Assembly: GCA_945903265.1 (NCBI GenBank)
Contig: CAMDNQ010000014.1
Span: 1 to 64,000 of the forward strand
Source: Candidatus Sulfopaludibacter sp. SbA3
GTDB taxonomy: Bacteria; Acidobacteriota; Vicinamibacteria; Vicinamibacterales; UBA2999
DNA: 64,000 bases
Direction of reading: 5' to 3'
Positions 49,669-57,167 of this stretch are shown here, piece after piece. A program made the position numbers and the translations under genes. Positions within the stretch are counted from its first letter, which is position 1, and the number at the start of each line of letters is the position of its first letter. Below the pieces are notes generated by a model that worked only from the letters and a program-made list of their open reading frames with translations, was not told where the DNA came from and ran no database searches.

Positions 49669-50964
49669 TCAGGCGCGATCGAGAGTTCCTGCGTTCTCGC
49701 GCAGCCAGGGCAGCGTCGCCAGCGTCACGATCGTTGTCGCGAGCGCAAACAGGGCAATCGCCGTGGAGCTCTGGTACACGAGGAAGAGATACGCCGCGAT
49801 CGCGGGAGCGGGACCGCCGGCAGTGATCGCGGCGAGGTGATAGCCGAGCCCGGAGCCGGTATAGCGGCGCGACGCCGGAAAGTTCTCGGCAATCACGGCC
49901 GCCTGCGGCCCGTACTGCAGGTCCTGCAGCATGCCGTCAATGAGCAGGCCGAGGATCACGAAGGGCATCGCGCGGGTATTCAGCAGCGCGAACAGCGCGA
50001 ACACCCATAACCCGGTGCCGACTGCGCCGATGCCGATAATCCGGCGGCGGCCGTAGCGGTCCGCCAGATAGCCCGCCACGGGCAGCACCGCGAGCGAGCC
50101 TATCGCCCGTATGGACACGGCGTTGAGCAGGTCGGCGCGGTCCAGGCCGAGGACCTGTGTTCCGTAGGTCAGCACGTAGGTCGTCGTGATGTAAAACGGC
50201 GCGAGCTGGCCCGTCCGAAGGAGCATCGTCAGCACGACCTGGCGCCAGTTGAATCGGAGGACCTCCGCGATCGGGACGCGCACGATCTTCCGCTCCGCCT
50301 TGAGTGCCGTGAAGACGGGCGACTCCAGCGTCCCGATGCGGATCCAGAGCCCGATCACAATGAGGACGACGCTCGCCAGGAAGGGCACCCGCCATCCCCA
50401 CTCGAGGAACGCCTGGTCGTCGAGCGTCGTGCTCATGATGGCGAGCGCCGAGTTCGCCATGATGGCGCCGAGCGGGGATCCCATCTGCGGAAAGCTCATG
50501 GCGAGCCCTCGGCGGCCGGGCGCGGCCCATTCGCCCGCCATCAGGACCGAGCCGCTCCATTCGCCGCCGACCGCAATGCCCTGGCATGCCCGCAGAATCG
50601 TCAGGAGGACCGCGCCCCAGATTCCGATCCGCTCGTATGAAGGAACCAGCCCGACGCATACGGTCGCGACGCCCATGATGAGCATCGTCGTGACGAGGAG
50701 TGTCTTCCGGCCGATGCGGTCGCCAAAATGGCCGAAGATCGCGGCGCCGAAGGGCCGCGCGGCAAAGCCGGCGAAGAACGTCACGTAGGAAAGGAGGCTG
50801 CCGAGCGCGGGATCGAGATTCGAGAAGAACAGCTTCGGAAAGACGAGGGCTGCCGCCGCGCCGTACAGGTAGAAGTCGTACCACTCGACGGTCGTGCCGA
50901 TTGTGGACGCGGCGACGGCGCGACGCAGGTGCCGCCGGCGGGTCTGTTCGTCGAAGTCCGGCAC
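49669..50964 (-). CDS. MFS transporter, metabolite:H+ symporter type
   Basis: A 431-residue, 12-helix permease of the metabolite:H+ symporter group (ProP/ShiA/KgtP-like): AASTIGTTVEWYDFYLYG in TM1, HFGDRIGRKTLLVTTM, ACQGIAVGGEWSGSVLMAGE in TM4, EWGWRVPFLASV and DRYGRRRIIGIG. These proteins carry organic acids such as dicarboxylates, shikimate or aromatic acids. The GTG start (VPDFDEQTRRRHLRRAVAAS) is chosen because TM1 follows directly and because TGTGATAAT on the minus strand is an extended -10 box six bases of leader away. Its position among pca genes suggests uptake of a beta-ketoadipate pathway substrate. Confidence 0.9.
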   Translation of the reverse strand: MPDFDEQTRRRHLRRAVAASTIGTTVEWYDFYLYGAAAALVFPKLFFSNLDPALGSLLSYVTFFAGFAARPFGAAIFGHFGDRIGRKTLLVTTMLIMGVATVCVGLVPSYERIGIWGAVLLTILRACQGIAVGGEWSGSVLMAGEWAAPGRRGLAMSFPQMGSPLGAIMANSALAIMSTTLDDQAFLEWGWRVPFLASVVLIVIGLWIRIGTLESPVFTALKAERKIVRVPIAEVLRFNWRQVVLTMLLRTGQLAPFYITTTYVLTYGTQVLGLDRADLLNAVSIRAIGSLAVLPVAGYLADRYGRRRIIGIGAVGTGLWVFALFALLNTRAMPFVILGLLIDGMLQDLQYGPQAAVIAENFPASRRYTGSGLGYHLAAITAGGPAPAIAAYLFLVYQSSTAIALFALATTIVTLATLPWLRENAGTLDRA

Positions 50965-50976
50965 GTGGAGGCGGCG

Positions 50977-51001
50977 ATTATCACACGCTCGGACGTATGA
51001 T
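50977..51001. promoter_or_regulatory. Divergent -10 boxes between MFS and CoA-transferase genes
   Basis: Minus strand: GATAAT (50982-50977) preceded by TGT, an extended -10, with start about 50970 and GTG at 50964. Plus strand: TATGAT (50996-51001) with start about 51008 and ATG at 51017. Both leaders are under ten bases and neither start codon has a Shine-Dalgarno. Confidence 0.5.
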
Positions 51002-51016
51002 GGTCGCCCAGTCGCG

Positions 51017-51706
51017 ATGAACAAGGTGGTGACGAGCGCGGCGGCCGCGGTGGCCGACATTCCCGACGGCGCGCGCATCATGGTTGGCGGCTTCGGCGTC
51101 TGCGGCGTGCCCGAGGATCTGATTCGTGCCCTGCATGCCCTGGGGAGCCGCCAACTCACCATCATCAGCAACAATGCCGGGGTGGGCGGCGCCGGAGTGG
51201 GACGGCTTCTGGCCGCGAAGCAGATCGCGCGCCTGATCGGTACCTACGTTGGCGACAACGATGAATTCGAGCGGCAGGTGCGCAGTGGCGATCTCGAAGC
51301 GGAGCTGATTCCGCAGGGGACGTTCGCGGAGCGGATGCGCGCCGCCGGAGCGGGCCTCGGCGGATTCTTCACGCCGACAGGCGCGGGCACGATCGTCGCC
51401 GAAGGGAAGGAACAGCGCACCATCGACGGGCGCGAGTTCCTCCTCGAGCTGCCGCTGCACGCCGACTTCGCGCTGGTGAAGGCGTTTCGCGGCGATCGGC
51501 TCGGGAATCTCGTCTATCGGAAAACCGCGCGCAACTTTAACCCGGTGATGGCGATGGCCGCCGCGGTCACGATCGCGGAAGTCGAGGAGCTCGTCGAGCC
51601 CGGCGGGATCGATCCCGAGGCCGTTGTCACCCCCGGCATTTTCGTCAATCGCGTCGTCCAGGGAACCGGCTACGAAAAGCCGATTGAGCGGCGGACGACC
51701 CGATGA
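51017..51706 (+). CDS. 3-oxoacid (3-oxoadipate-like) CoA-transferase subunit A
   Basis: A 229-residue alpha subunit of a family I CoA-transferase. [20 protein letters not shown] holds the CoA-binding glycine loop; [36 protein letters not shown] and [16 protein letters not shown] follow. The sequence mixes features of PcaI and ScoA, so 3-oxoadipate or acetoacetate are both possible; the adjacent PcaF-type thiolase favours 3-oxoadipate. It transfers CoA from succinyl-CoA. The stop overlaps the beta-subunit ATG (ATGA), as is usual for this heterodimer. Confidence 0.92.
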   Translation: MNKVVTSAAAAVADIPDGARIMVGGFGVCGVPEDLIRALHALGSRQLTIISNNAGVGGAGVGRLLAAKQIARLIGTYVGDNDEFERQVRSGDLEAELIPQGTFAERMRAAGAGLGGFFTPTGAGTIVAEGKEQRTIDGREFLLELPLHADFALVKAFRGDRLGNLVYRKTARNFNPVMAMAAAVTIAEVEELVEPGGIDPEAVVTPGIFVNRVVQGTGYEKPIERRTTR

Positions 51707-52332
51707 ACGCCCGTGAGCGCATCGTGCTGCGCGTTGCCCGCGAGCTGCGCGACGGCGACTACGTCAATCTCGGCATCGGCCTGCCGACGCTGGTCGCCAA
51801 CTACGTTCCTCCTGGTATTCACGTCATCATTCATTCGGAAAACGGCATGCTTGGCGTGGGCCCGTACCCGGCGGACGATCAGGTTGACGCCGATCTGATC
51901 AACGCGGGGAAAGAGACCGTCACCGAGGAGCCGGGTGCGTCATATTTCGACGGCGCGACGTCGTTTGCGATGGTGCGCGGCGGTCACATCGACCTCACGG
52001 TGCTCGGGGCGATGCAGGTTGATGCCGAGGGGAGCCTTGCCAACTGGATGATTCCAGGGACGATCATGCGCGGGATGGGCGGAGCCATGGACCTGGTGGC
52101 CGGCGCTCGACGCGTCATCGTGGCCATGGAGCATACGACCCGGGCCGGGGCGCACAAGATCGTGGAACGCTGCACCCTGCCACTGACCGGCGCGCGGGTC
52201 GTTCATCGAATCATCACCGAGCTGGGGGTCATCGACGTGACGCCCCGGGGGCTGGTCCTGACCGAACGGGCCGAGGGGATCACGGTCGAGGCCGTGCAGG
52301 CGGCCACCGGGGCCCAGCTGATCGCGGTTTGA
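51703..52332 (+). CDS. 3-oxoacid (3-oxoadipate-like) CoA-transferase subunit B
   Basis: A 209-residue beta subunit. The catalytic glutamate E46 is in [10 protein letters not shown], preceded by [36 protein letters not shown] and [19 protein letters not shown] are also typical. The glutamate forms the covalent CoA thioester intermediate. It overlaps subunit A by four bases, so the two are made in equal amounts. Followed after 36 bases by an unrelated exported propeller gene with its own -10 box (TACAAT, 52335-52340). Confidence 0.93.
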   Translation: MNARERIVLRVARELRDGDYVNLGIGLPTLVANYVPPGIHVIIHSENGMLGVGPYPADDQVDADLINAGKETVTEEPGASYFDGATSFAMVRGGHIDLTVLGAMQVDAEGSLANWMIPGTIMRGMGGAMDLVAGARRVIVAMEHTTRAGAHKIVERCTLPLTGARVVHRIITELGVIDVTPRGLVLTERAEGITVEAVQAATGAQLIAV

Positions 52333-52368
52333 TTTACAATCGCGCCTTGCCAACAAGGGGGCAGTGAC

Positions 52369-53514
52369 ATGAAAAAGATTGGTCTTACCGTAGCAGCCGT
52401 CTCGGCTGTGATCGTCGCCGGCGCCTATGCACAGTCGCAGCAGCAGAAGGGCGGCAGCGACCTGACCGGACCGTACGAGGTGGTCGCCAACTGGCCCCAG
52501 AACTGGTGCGGTCCCGGGCATGTGATCGGATCGACGTCTGGCATCTGGGCGGAATCGCCCGACCGCGTGTTCATTTTCAGCCGCGGCTGCCTGCCCGAAG
52601 TCGACCAGCCGCAGGGCACGGCGGACAGCTTCATTCCAGTGCGGAATGCATCGAGTTACGACCTGTCGGGCAAGGATCCGAAGTTCCACCCGCGCTGGGA
52701 TCACATCGTGAATATCGTCGACCGTAACGGACGGCTCGTCCAGTCGTGGGAGCAGCACAACAAGCTCTTCGTGCGGCCGCACCGGGTGCTGGTCAATCCG
52801 TATGACGCGGAACGGCACGTCTGGCTCGTCGACGACGGCGCGCAGTCGATCTACAAGTTCACGCGGGACGGCAAACTGGTGATGACCCTCGGCGAGTTCA
52901 GGGTCCCCGGCAACGACGGCACGCACTTCGATCGGCCCACCGACATCGCGTGGCTGCCCGACGGCACGTTCTTCATCAGCGACGGTTACAACAACACGCG
53001 GGTCGCGAAGTTCGATGCCAACGGGAAGTTCCTTCTGGCCTGGGGCATGAAGGGCACTCCGCCCAACGAGACGCGTCCCGGGTACATGAACACCGTCCAC
53101 GCCATCGTGATCGACAAACAGCGCCGGCTCTATGTCAGCGACCGCGCCAATTCGCGGGTGCAGATCTTTGACGAGAACGGCAAAGTCCTCGACATCTGGC
53201 CGAACATGCCACGTCCCTACTCCCTGCTGATGACCGACGACGGATATCTCTGGTCCGCGGACGGATGGACGCAGAAGTTCACGAAGCACGACCGGAATGG
53301 CCGCCTGCTGTCATCGTGGGGCACGTTCGGGAACTTCCCGGGCGCCAACTGGGGCGTCCATCAGTTCCACGTCGATACCGAGAACAACCTCTACACCGCC
53401 GATGTCCACGTCGGGCGCGCCCAGAAGTACCGCCCGCGTCCGGGCGTCGATCGTGACCTGCTGATTGGACCGCCGCACCGGGCCGTTCGCGCGGTCAATA
53501 CGTCGAGCAACTGA
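52369..53514 (+). CDS. Exported NHL-repeat propeller protein (copy 2)
   Basis: A 381-residue protein with signal peptide (KKIGLTVAAVSAVIVAGAYA) and six NHL-type blades, for example HFDRPTDIAWLPDGTFFISD, YNNTRVAKFDANGKFLLAWG and LYVSDRANSRVQIFDENGKV. These match the peptidyl-alpha-hydroxyglycine amidating-lyase-like propellers annotated in many Acidobacteriota. Related to the gene at 47205-48323. AAGGGGG precedes the ATG and TACAAT at 52335-52340 is a likely -10 box. Function unverified. Confidence 0.87.
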   Translation: MKKIGLTVAAVSAVIVAGAYAQSQQQKGGSDLTGPYEVVANWPQNWCGPGHVIGSTSGIWAESPDRVFIFSRGCLPEVDQPQGTADSFIPVRNASSYDLSGKDPKFHPRWDHIVNIVDRNGRLVQSWEQHNKLFVRPHRVLVNPYDAERHVWLVDDGAQSIYKFTRDGKLVMTLGEFRVPGNDGTHFDRPTDIAWLPDGTFFISDGYNNTRVAKFDANGKFLLAWGMKGTPPNETRPGYMNTVHAIVIDKQRRLYVSDRANSRVQIFDENGKVLDIWPNMPRPYSLLMTDDGYLWSADGWTQKFTKHDRNGRLLSSWGTFGNFPGANWGVHQFHVDTENNLYTADVHVGRAQKYRPRPGVDRDLLIGPPHRAVRAVNTSSN

Positions 53515-53534
53515 CGGCGCAACGAGCCCCCCTG

Positions 53535-54914
53535 TTGTTCCGTCGAGTCGCCGCCATCGTCTGCGCCTGCGCCACCGTGGCGGCGACTGTTTACGCCCAG
53601 TCGCCGTCCCGCCCGTCGTGGCTCGATCCATACCGTGAAACGGCCGCGAAGCTGATTCACGAGTCGAGCCGCGACGACTTCGCGTGGAGGCGTCTGGCGG
53701 AGCTGACCGACACATTCGGCCATCGCCTCAGCGGGTCCGAGAATCTCGAACGCGCCATCACATGGGCCGAAGCCACGATGAAGCGTGACGGCCTGCAGAA
53801 CGTCCGCACCGAGCCGGTCATGGTTCCCAAGTGGGTGCGCGGACGCGAGAGCGCGGAGATCCTCAACCCTCCACACCATCCGATGGCGATGCTGGGCCTT
53901 GGCGGGTCCGTCGGCACGCCGGCCGGCGGCATCGAGGCGGACGTGCTCACCGTCTCGTCGTTCGACGAGGTACGGTCCAGGGCGGCCGACGCCCGCGGCC
54001 GGATCGTCCTCTTCAACGCACCCTTCACGACCTACAGCGATACGGTGACCTACCGGACCAATGGCGCGCGCGTCGCGTCGCAGCTGGGCGCCCTCGCCGT
54101 GCTCGTGCGAGGTGTGGGTCCCGCGGGTCTTCGCACGCCTCACACCGGCAGCGTCCAGTACGGGCAGGGGATTCCGCCCATTCCGGCCGCGTCGATTTCC
54201 ACTGAAGATGCGGACCGCATCGCGCGGCTCTCAGCCGCCGGGACCAGGGTGCGGGTCCGGCTGGCGATGGAGGCGCGAACCGAACCGGACGTCGAGTCCG
54301 CGAACGTCGTCGGAGAAATCCGGGGCCGCGAGCGCCCCGACGAAATCGTGCTGCTCGGCGGTCACATCGATTCCTGGGATGTCGGCACCGGCGCCTCTGA
54401 TGATGGGGTCGGCTGCATCGTGACGTGGGAGGCCGCACGACTGATGGCGAAGCTGGGCATCGCGCCTCGCCGCACCATCCGCATCGTGCTCTGGACCAAC
54501 GAGGAAAACGGGCTGCGCGGCGCGACGGCGTACGCGGCTCGCCATGCCGCGCACGCGTCCAATCATGTCTTCGCGCTTGAATCGGATTCCGGTGTCTTCG
54601 ACCCGGCCAGCCTCGGGTTTTCAGGGAGCGCCGCGGCCCGAAGCATCGTCCGCGACATCGGGTCGCTGCTCACGCAGCTCGGGCTCTCCGACATCGTGGC
54701 AGGCGGCGGGGGAGCGGACATCGGGCCGATCGCCCAGGCCGGCAACGCGCCGATGATGGCGTATCTCGGGAATCCGACGCGCTACTTCGCGATTCACCAT
54801 ACGCCGGCCGACACCGTGGAGCGGATCACGTCGCAGGAAGTGTCCAAAGCCGCCGCGGCCATCGCCGTGATGGCCTACGTCATCGCGGACATACCGGAGC
54901 GGCTGCCGCGCTAG
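53535..54914 (+). CDS. M28 family metallopeptidase (carboxypeptidase Q-like)
   Basis: A 459-residue exported dizinc peptidase with signal peptide (RRVAAIVCACATVAATVYAQ). A protease-associated domain (about 115-250) precedes the peptidase part. Zinc and catalytic residues: H277 and D279 (GGHIDSWDVG), D289 (GASDDG), the glutamates in WTNEENGLRG (E323/E324), D351 (ALESDSG) and the histidine in FAIHHTPADT. The pattern is that of plasma glutamate carboxypeptidase/carboxypeptidase Q. Start at TTG 53535 is the only one that gives a full signal peptide. Stop shares CTAG with the convergent gene. Confidence 0.9.
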   Translation: MFRRVAAIVCACATVAATVYAQSPSRPSWLDPYRETAAKLIHESSRDDFAWRRLAELTDTFGHRLSGSENLERAITWAEATMKRDGLQNVRTEPVMVPKWVRGRESAEILNPPHHPMAMLGLGGSVGTPAGGIEADVLTVSSFDEVRSRAADARGRIVLFNAPFTTYSDTVTYRTNGARVASQLGALAVLVRGVGPAGLRTPHTGSVQYGQGIPPIPAASISTEDADRIARLSAAGTRVRVRLAMEARTEPDVESANVVGEIRGRERPDEIVLLGGHIDSWDVGTGASDDGVGCIVTWEAARLMAKLGIAPRRTIRIVLWTNEENGLRGATAYAARHAAHASNHVFALESDSGVFDPASLGFSGSAAARSIVRDIGSLLTQLGLSDIVAGGGGADIGPIAQAGNAPMMAYLGNPTRYFAIHHTPADTVERITSQEVSKAAAAIAVMAYVIADIPERLPR

Positions 54915-55981
54915 CGCAATTCTGAGAGTGTGACGTCGAGCAGGCGGGTCTGGCGCTGGGCGCGCGCCCACTGCACCAGGATCGGGCTCTGGTAAGTCCC
55001 CTCAATCAGCCCGTTCGTTCCATCGGGCCGTTCCGAGACAAGCAGACTCACTGACCGGCGCATGCGGAAGAAGCGCGCCGCCGGGACAGCGAGCGTGCGC
55101 GCGAGCAGGCGCTCGACGATGGAGCCGCGCAGGCCGAGCGTGTCGAGGCTCTTGTTGAGGACGCGGACGAAGTCGTACTTCGCGTAGCCGAGCGTCTTCG
55201 CCGGCACCGCGCGCGGATTGGCCCACGCGTGGCCTGCCTTCTCGGCGAAGAAGCGCATCGGGTTGCGCAGCACTTCCGCCAGATCGTGCCTCATCAGCAG
55301 CGTTTCAAACTCGTTGATCGTCAGCGCGGAATGGCGCTCCGCCGGATCGAGCATGATGCGCAGCCGGCCCTTGCCAATGCCCGCCTTCGTGACGAATTCG
55401 GACAGCTGCTCGTAGACGCCAAGGCGCTTGTCCTTCAAGTTGATTGAATCGATGGGATGGGTGGAAACCGGTACTTCGATGCGCGTCGTCCCGACCACGC
55501 GTTCATTGTGAAACCCGATCAGGCGCGTCAGGCGGCGGCGGGGCCGGCCTTCGACCACGCCATCCAGGTCGACAAAGAACACCGATTCGTCTGGCCGGTT
55601 CGGGTGCGTGACGCACGGCCGCAACCCGCCGGCGATGAACGCCAGATGCGAATCGGCGTTACGTGGTTCAACGGCGCGCTGTTCCGGGCAGAGGTCGTCG
55701 CGGCGCTCCAGCCGATCGTGCTCGTAGCCGGCGCCTTCGGGAAATATCGTGCGGAACGCCTCGAGGTAACTGGGGATGCCATTCGGGCTGAGGCGCGCGG
55801 CCAGGCTCCGGTCCAGGAATCCGGCGGTCGTATGCGACGACCAATAGAGGCAGTTCGGGTACTGCGCGAACGCTTCGTGCTCCGCTGCGAAATGGGATCG
55901 CAATTCGACGACGTCGAATCGCGCCTTGGGAACGAGCTCGAGTGTTAAGTCGAGCGGTTGTGATGTTCTCTGCTGGGGCAC
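54911..55981 (-). CDS. YjbQ/UPF0047-domain protein with long C-terminal extension
   Basis: A 356-residue protein starting at GTG. Residues about 10-165 match the YjbQ (UPF0047) family: LYWSSHTTAGFLDRSLAARL, YEHDRLERRDDL, NADSHLAFIAGG and VFFVDLDGVVEGRPRRRL. YjbQ proteins are usually about 130-140 residues and have been linked to thiamine-phosphate synthase-like activity. The remaining 190 residues (RRIMLDPAERHSALTINEFE-type region, then several charged helices) are not family sequence and I do not recognise them. TAATTT (minus, 55997-55992) may be a -10 box giving a leader of about four bases. Confidence 0.7.
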   Translation of the reverse strand: MPQQRTSQPLDLTLELVPKARFDVVELRSHFAAEHEAFAQYPNCLYWSSHTTAGFLDRSLAARLSPNGIPSYLEAFRTIFPEGAGYEHDRLERRDDLCPEQRAVEPRNADSHLAFIAGGLRPCVTHPNRPDESVFFVDLDGVVEGRPRRRLTRLIGFHNERVVGTTRIEVPVSTHPIDSINLKDKRLGVYEQLSEFVTKAGIGKGRLRIMLDPAERHSALTINEFETLLMRHDLAEVLRNPMRFFAEKAGHAWANPRAVPAKTLGYAKYDFVRVLNKSLDTLGLRGSIVERLLARTLAVPAARFFRMRRSVSLLVSERPDGTNGLIEGTYQSPILVQWARAQRQTRLLDVTLSELR

Positions 55982-56036
55982 GCTGGGACGAAAATTAGGT
56001 TAACACAGCATTTACACGGGGGCGACCCTTGCATAT

Positions 56037-57167
56037 ATGGTCCAGCAGATGGAATGGGACTCCCCGGTCGCCGTCTTCCTGTGGTCGCTCCTCGGAGCCT
56101 ACGTCGTCTATCGGTTCGTCTATCTGGTCTGGCGACTTGACGGCATCCGCCGCATCCGGCGCGCGGGGCCCCGCCGCATCCTGGCGACGACGCACCGTGT
56201 CTGGCGCGAGCCGACCGGCCCCGAACTGTCGGACCTCCGGTTCGGCCCTGGCGGCGAGGGCAGCCGCCCGGTGCCGCCGTTCCGTTTTGTGGAAGAACAC
56301 ACCGCAGGTTCCTGGCCGTGTGTGGCGGTTCGCGACGCCGCCGGCCGGCTCTGGCGCGTGAAGTGGGGCGATGAGGCGAAGCCGGAGTCGTTCGCCGCCC
56401 GGTTCGCGTGGGCGCTTGGATACTTCGCCGAAGTCACGCACTACGTTGCGGAGGGGCAGATTGAAGGCATCACCGCGCTGAATCGCGCGAAAGGCTGCGT
56501 GACGGAAGACGGCAGTTTCGAGAACAGCCGCTTCGAGCTCGAGGACCGATCGGTGCGGATGCTGTTCGACGAGCACAGCTGGGCGTGGGACGACAACCCG
56601 TTCCTCGGCACCCCCCAGTTGAACGGTCTGAAGATCGTGAACATGCTGCTGTCCAACTGGGACACCAAGGATCGCCGCGATGTCTCGAGGGGCTCCAACA
56701 CCGCGATCTTCGAGCACCGCGTGTCGCGCTGGCGCTACGAGGCGCGGTATCTGATCACCGATTGGGGGGGCGCGATGGGACGGTGGGGCGCGACGGTCGT
56801 CTCGCGCGGGCGCTGGGACATCGACGGCTTCGAGGCGCAGACCCCGGGGTTTGTGACAGGCGTTGTCGACGGCTTCGTGGGATTCGCGTACCAGGGCCAG
56901 AGGACGCCCGAAATCGTGCGGGGCATCACAGTAGAGGATGCCGCCTGGTTCTACCGATACGCCGGCCGCCTGACGGAACAGGCGATGCGCGACGGCCTTA
57001 CGGCCTGCGGCGCGACCGATGACGAGGCGGGACGCTTTGCGCGGGCATTACGGGATCGGATCCAGCAGATCGGCCACGCGGCGGGGTGCGTGCCGGAGGA
57101 GGCTCGACGTACGATGAAGGCGGATGAACGAGCAGCCGCCGCCGGCGGCACCACGGGCGCGTTATAG
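56037..57167 (+). CDS. Membrane-anchored protein of unknown function, possible kinase-like fold
   Basis: A 376-residue protein with one N-terminal transmembrane helix (VFLWSLLGAYVVYRFVYLVW) and a soluble domain. I know similar Acidobacteriota proteins only as hypothetical. The order WRVKWGD (lysine), E-containing helix (AWALGYFAEVTHYV), LKIVNMLLSNWDTKDRRDV and YLITDWGGAMGRWG resembles the Lys, Glu, catalytic loop and DxG elements of atypical kinases; this is inference. Promoter TTTACA (56011-56016) and TATATG would put transcription near 56046, so ATG 56049 may be the true start. It overlaps the start of the TamB-BamA fusion by 44 bases, tying the two together. Confidence 0.65.
   Translation: MVQQMEWDSPVAVFLWSLLGAYVVYRFVYLVWRLDGIRRIRRAGPRRILATTHRVWREPTGPELSDLRFGPGGEGSRPVPPFRFVEEHTAGSWPCVAVRDAAGRLWRVKWGDEAKPESFAARFAWALGYFAEVTHYVAEGQIEGITALNRAKGCVTEDGSFENSRFELEDRSVRMLFDEHSWAWDDNPFLGTPQLNGLKIVNMLLSNWDTKDRRDVSRGSNTAIFEHRVSRWRYEARYLITDWGGAMGRWGATVVSRGRWDIDGFEAQTPGFVTGVVDGFVGFAYQGQRTPEIVRGITVEDAAWFYRYAGRLTEQAMRDGLTACGATDDEAGRFARALRDRIQQIGHAAGCVPEEARRTMKADERAAAAGGTTGAL

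Noticed and set aside
54911-55981. Catalase-like or haem protein
   Set aside because: The C-terminal region briefly suggested a catalase-like pattern, but no haem-binding or catalytic motif is present, while the N-terminus is clearly YjbQ.
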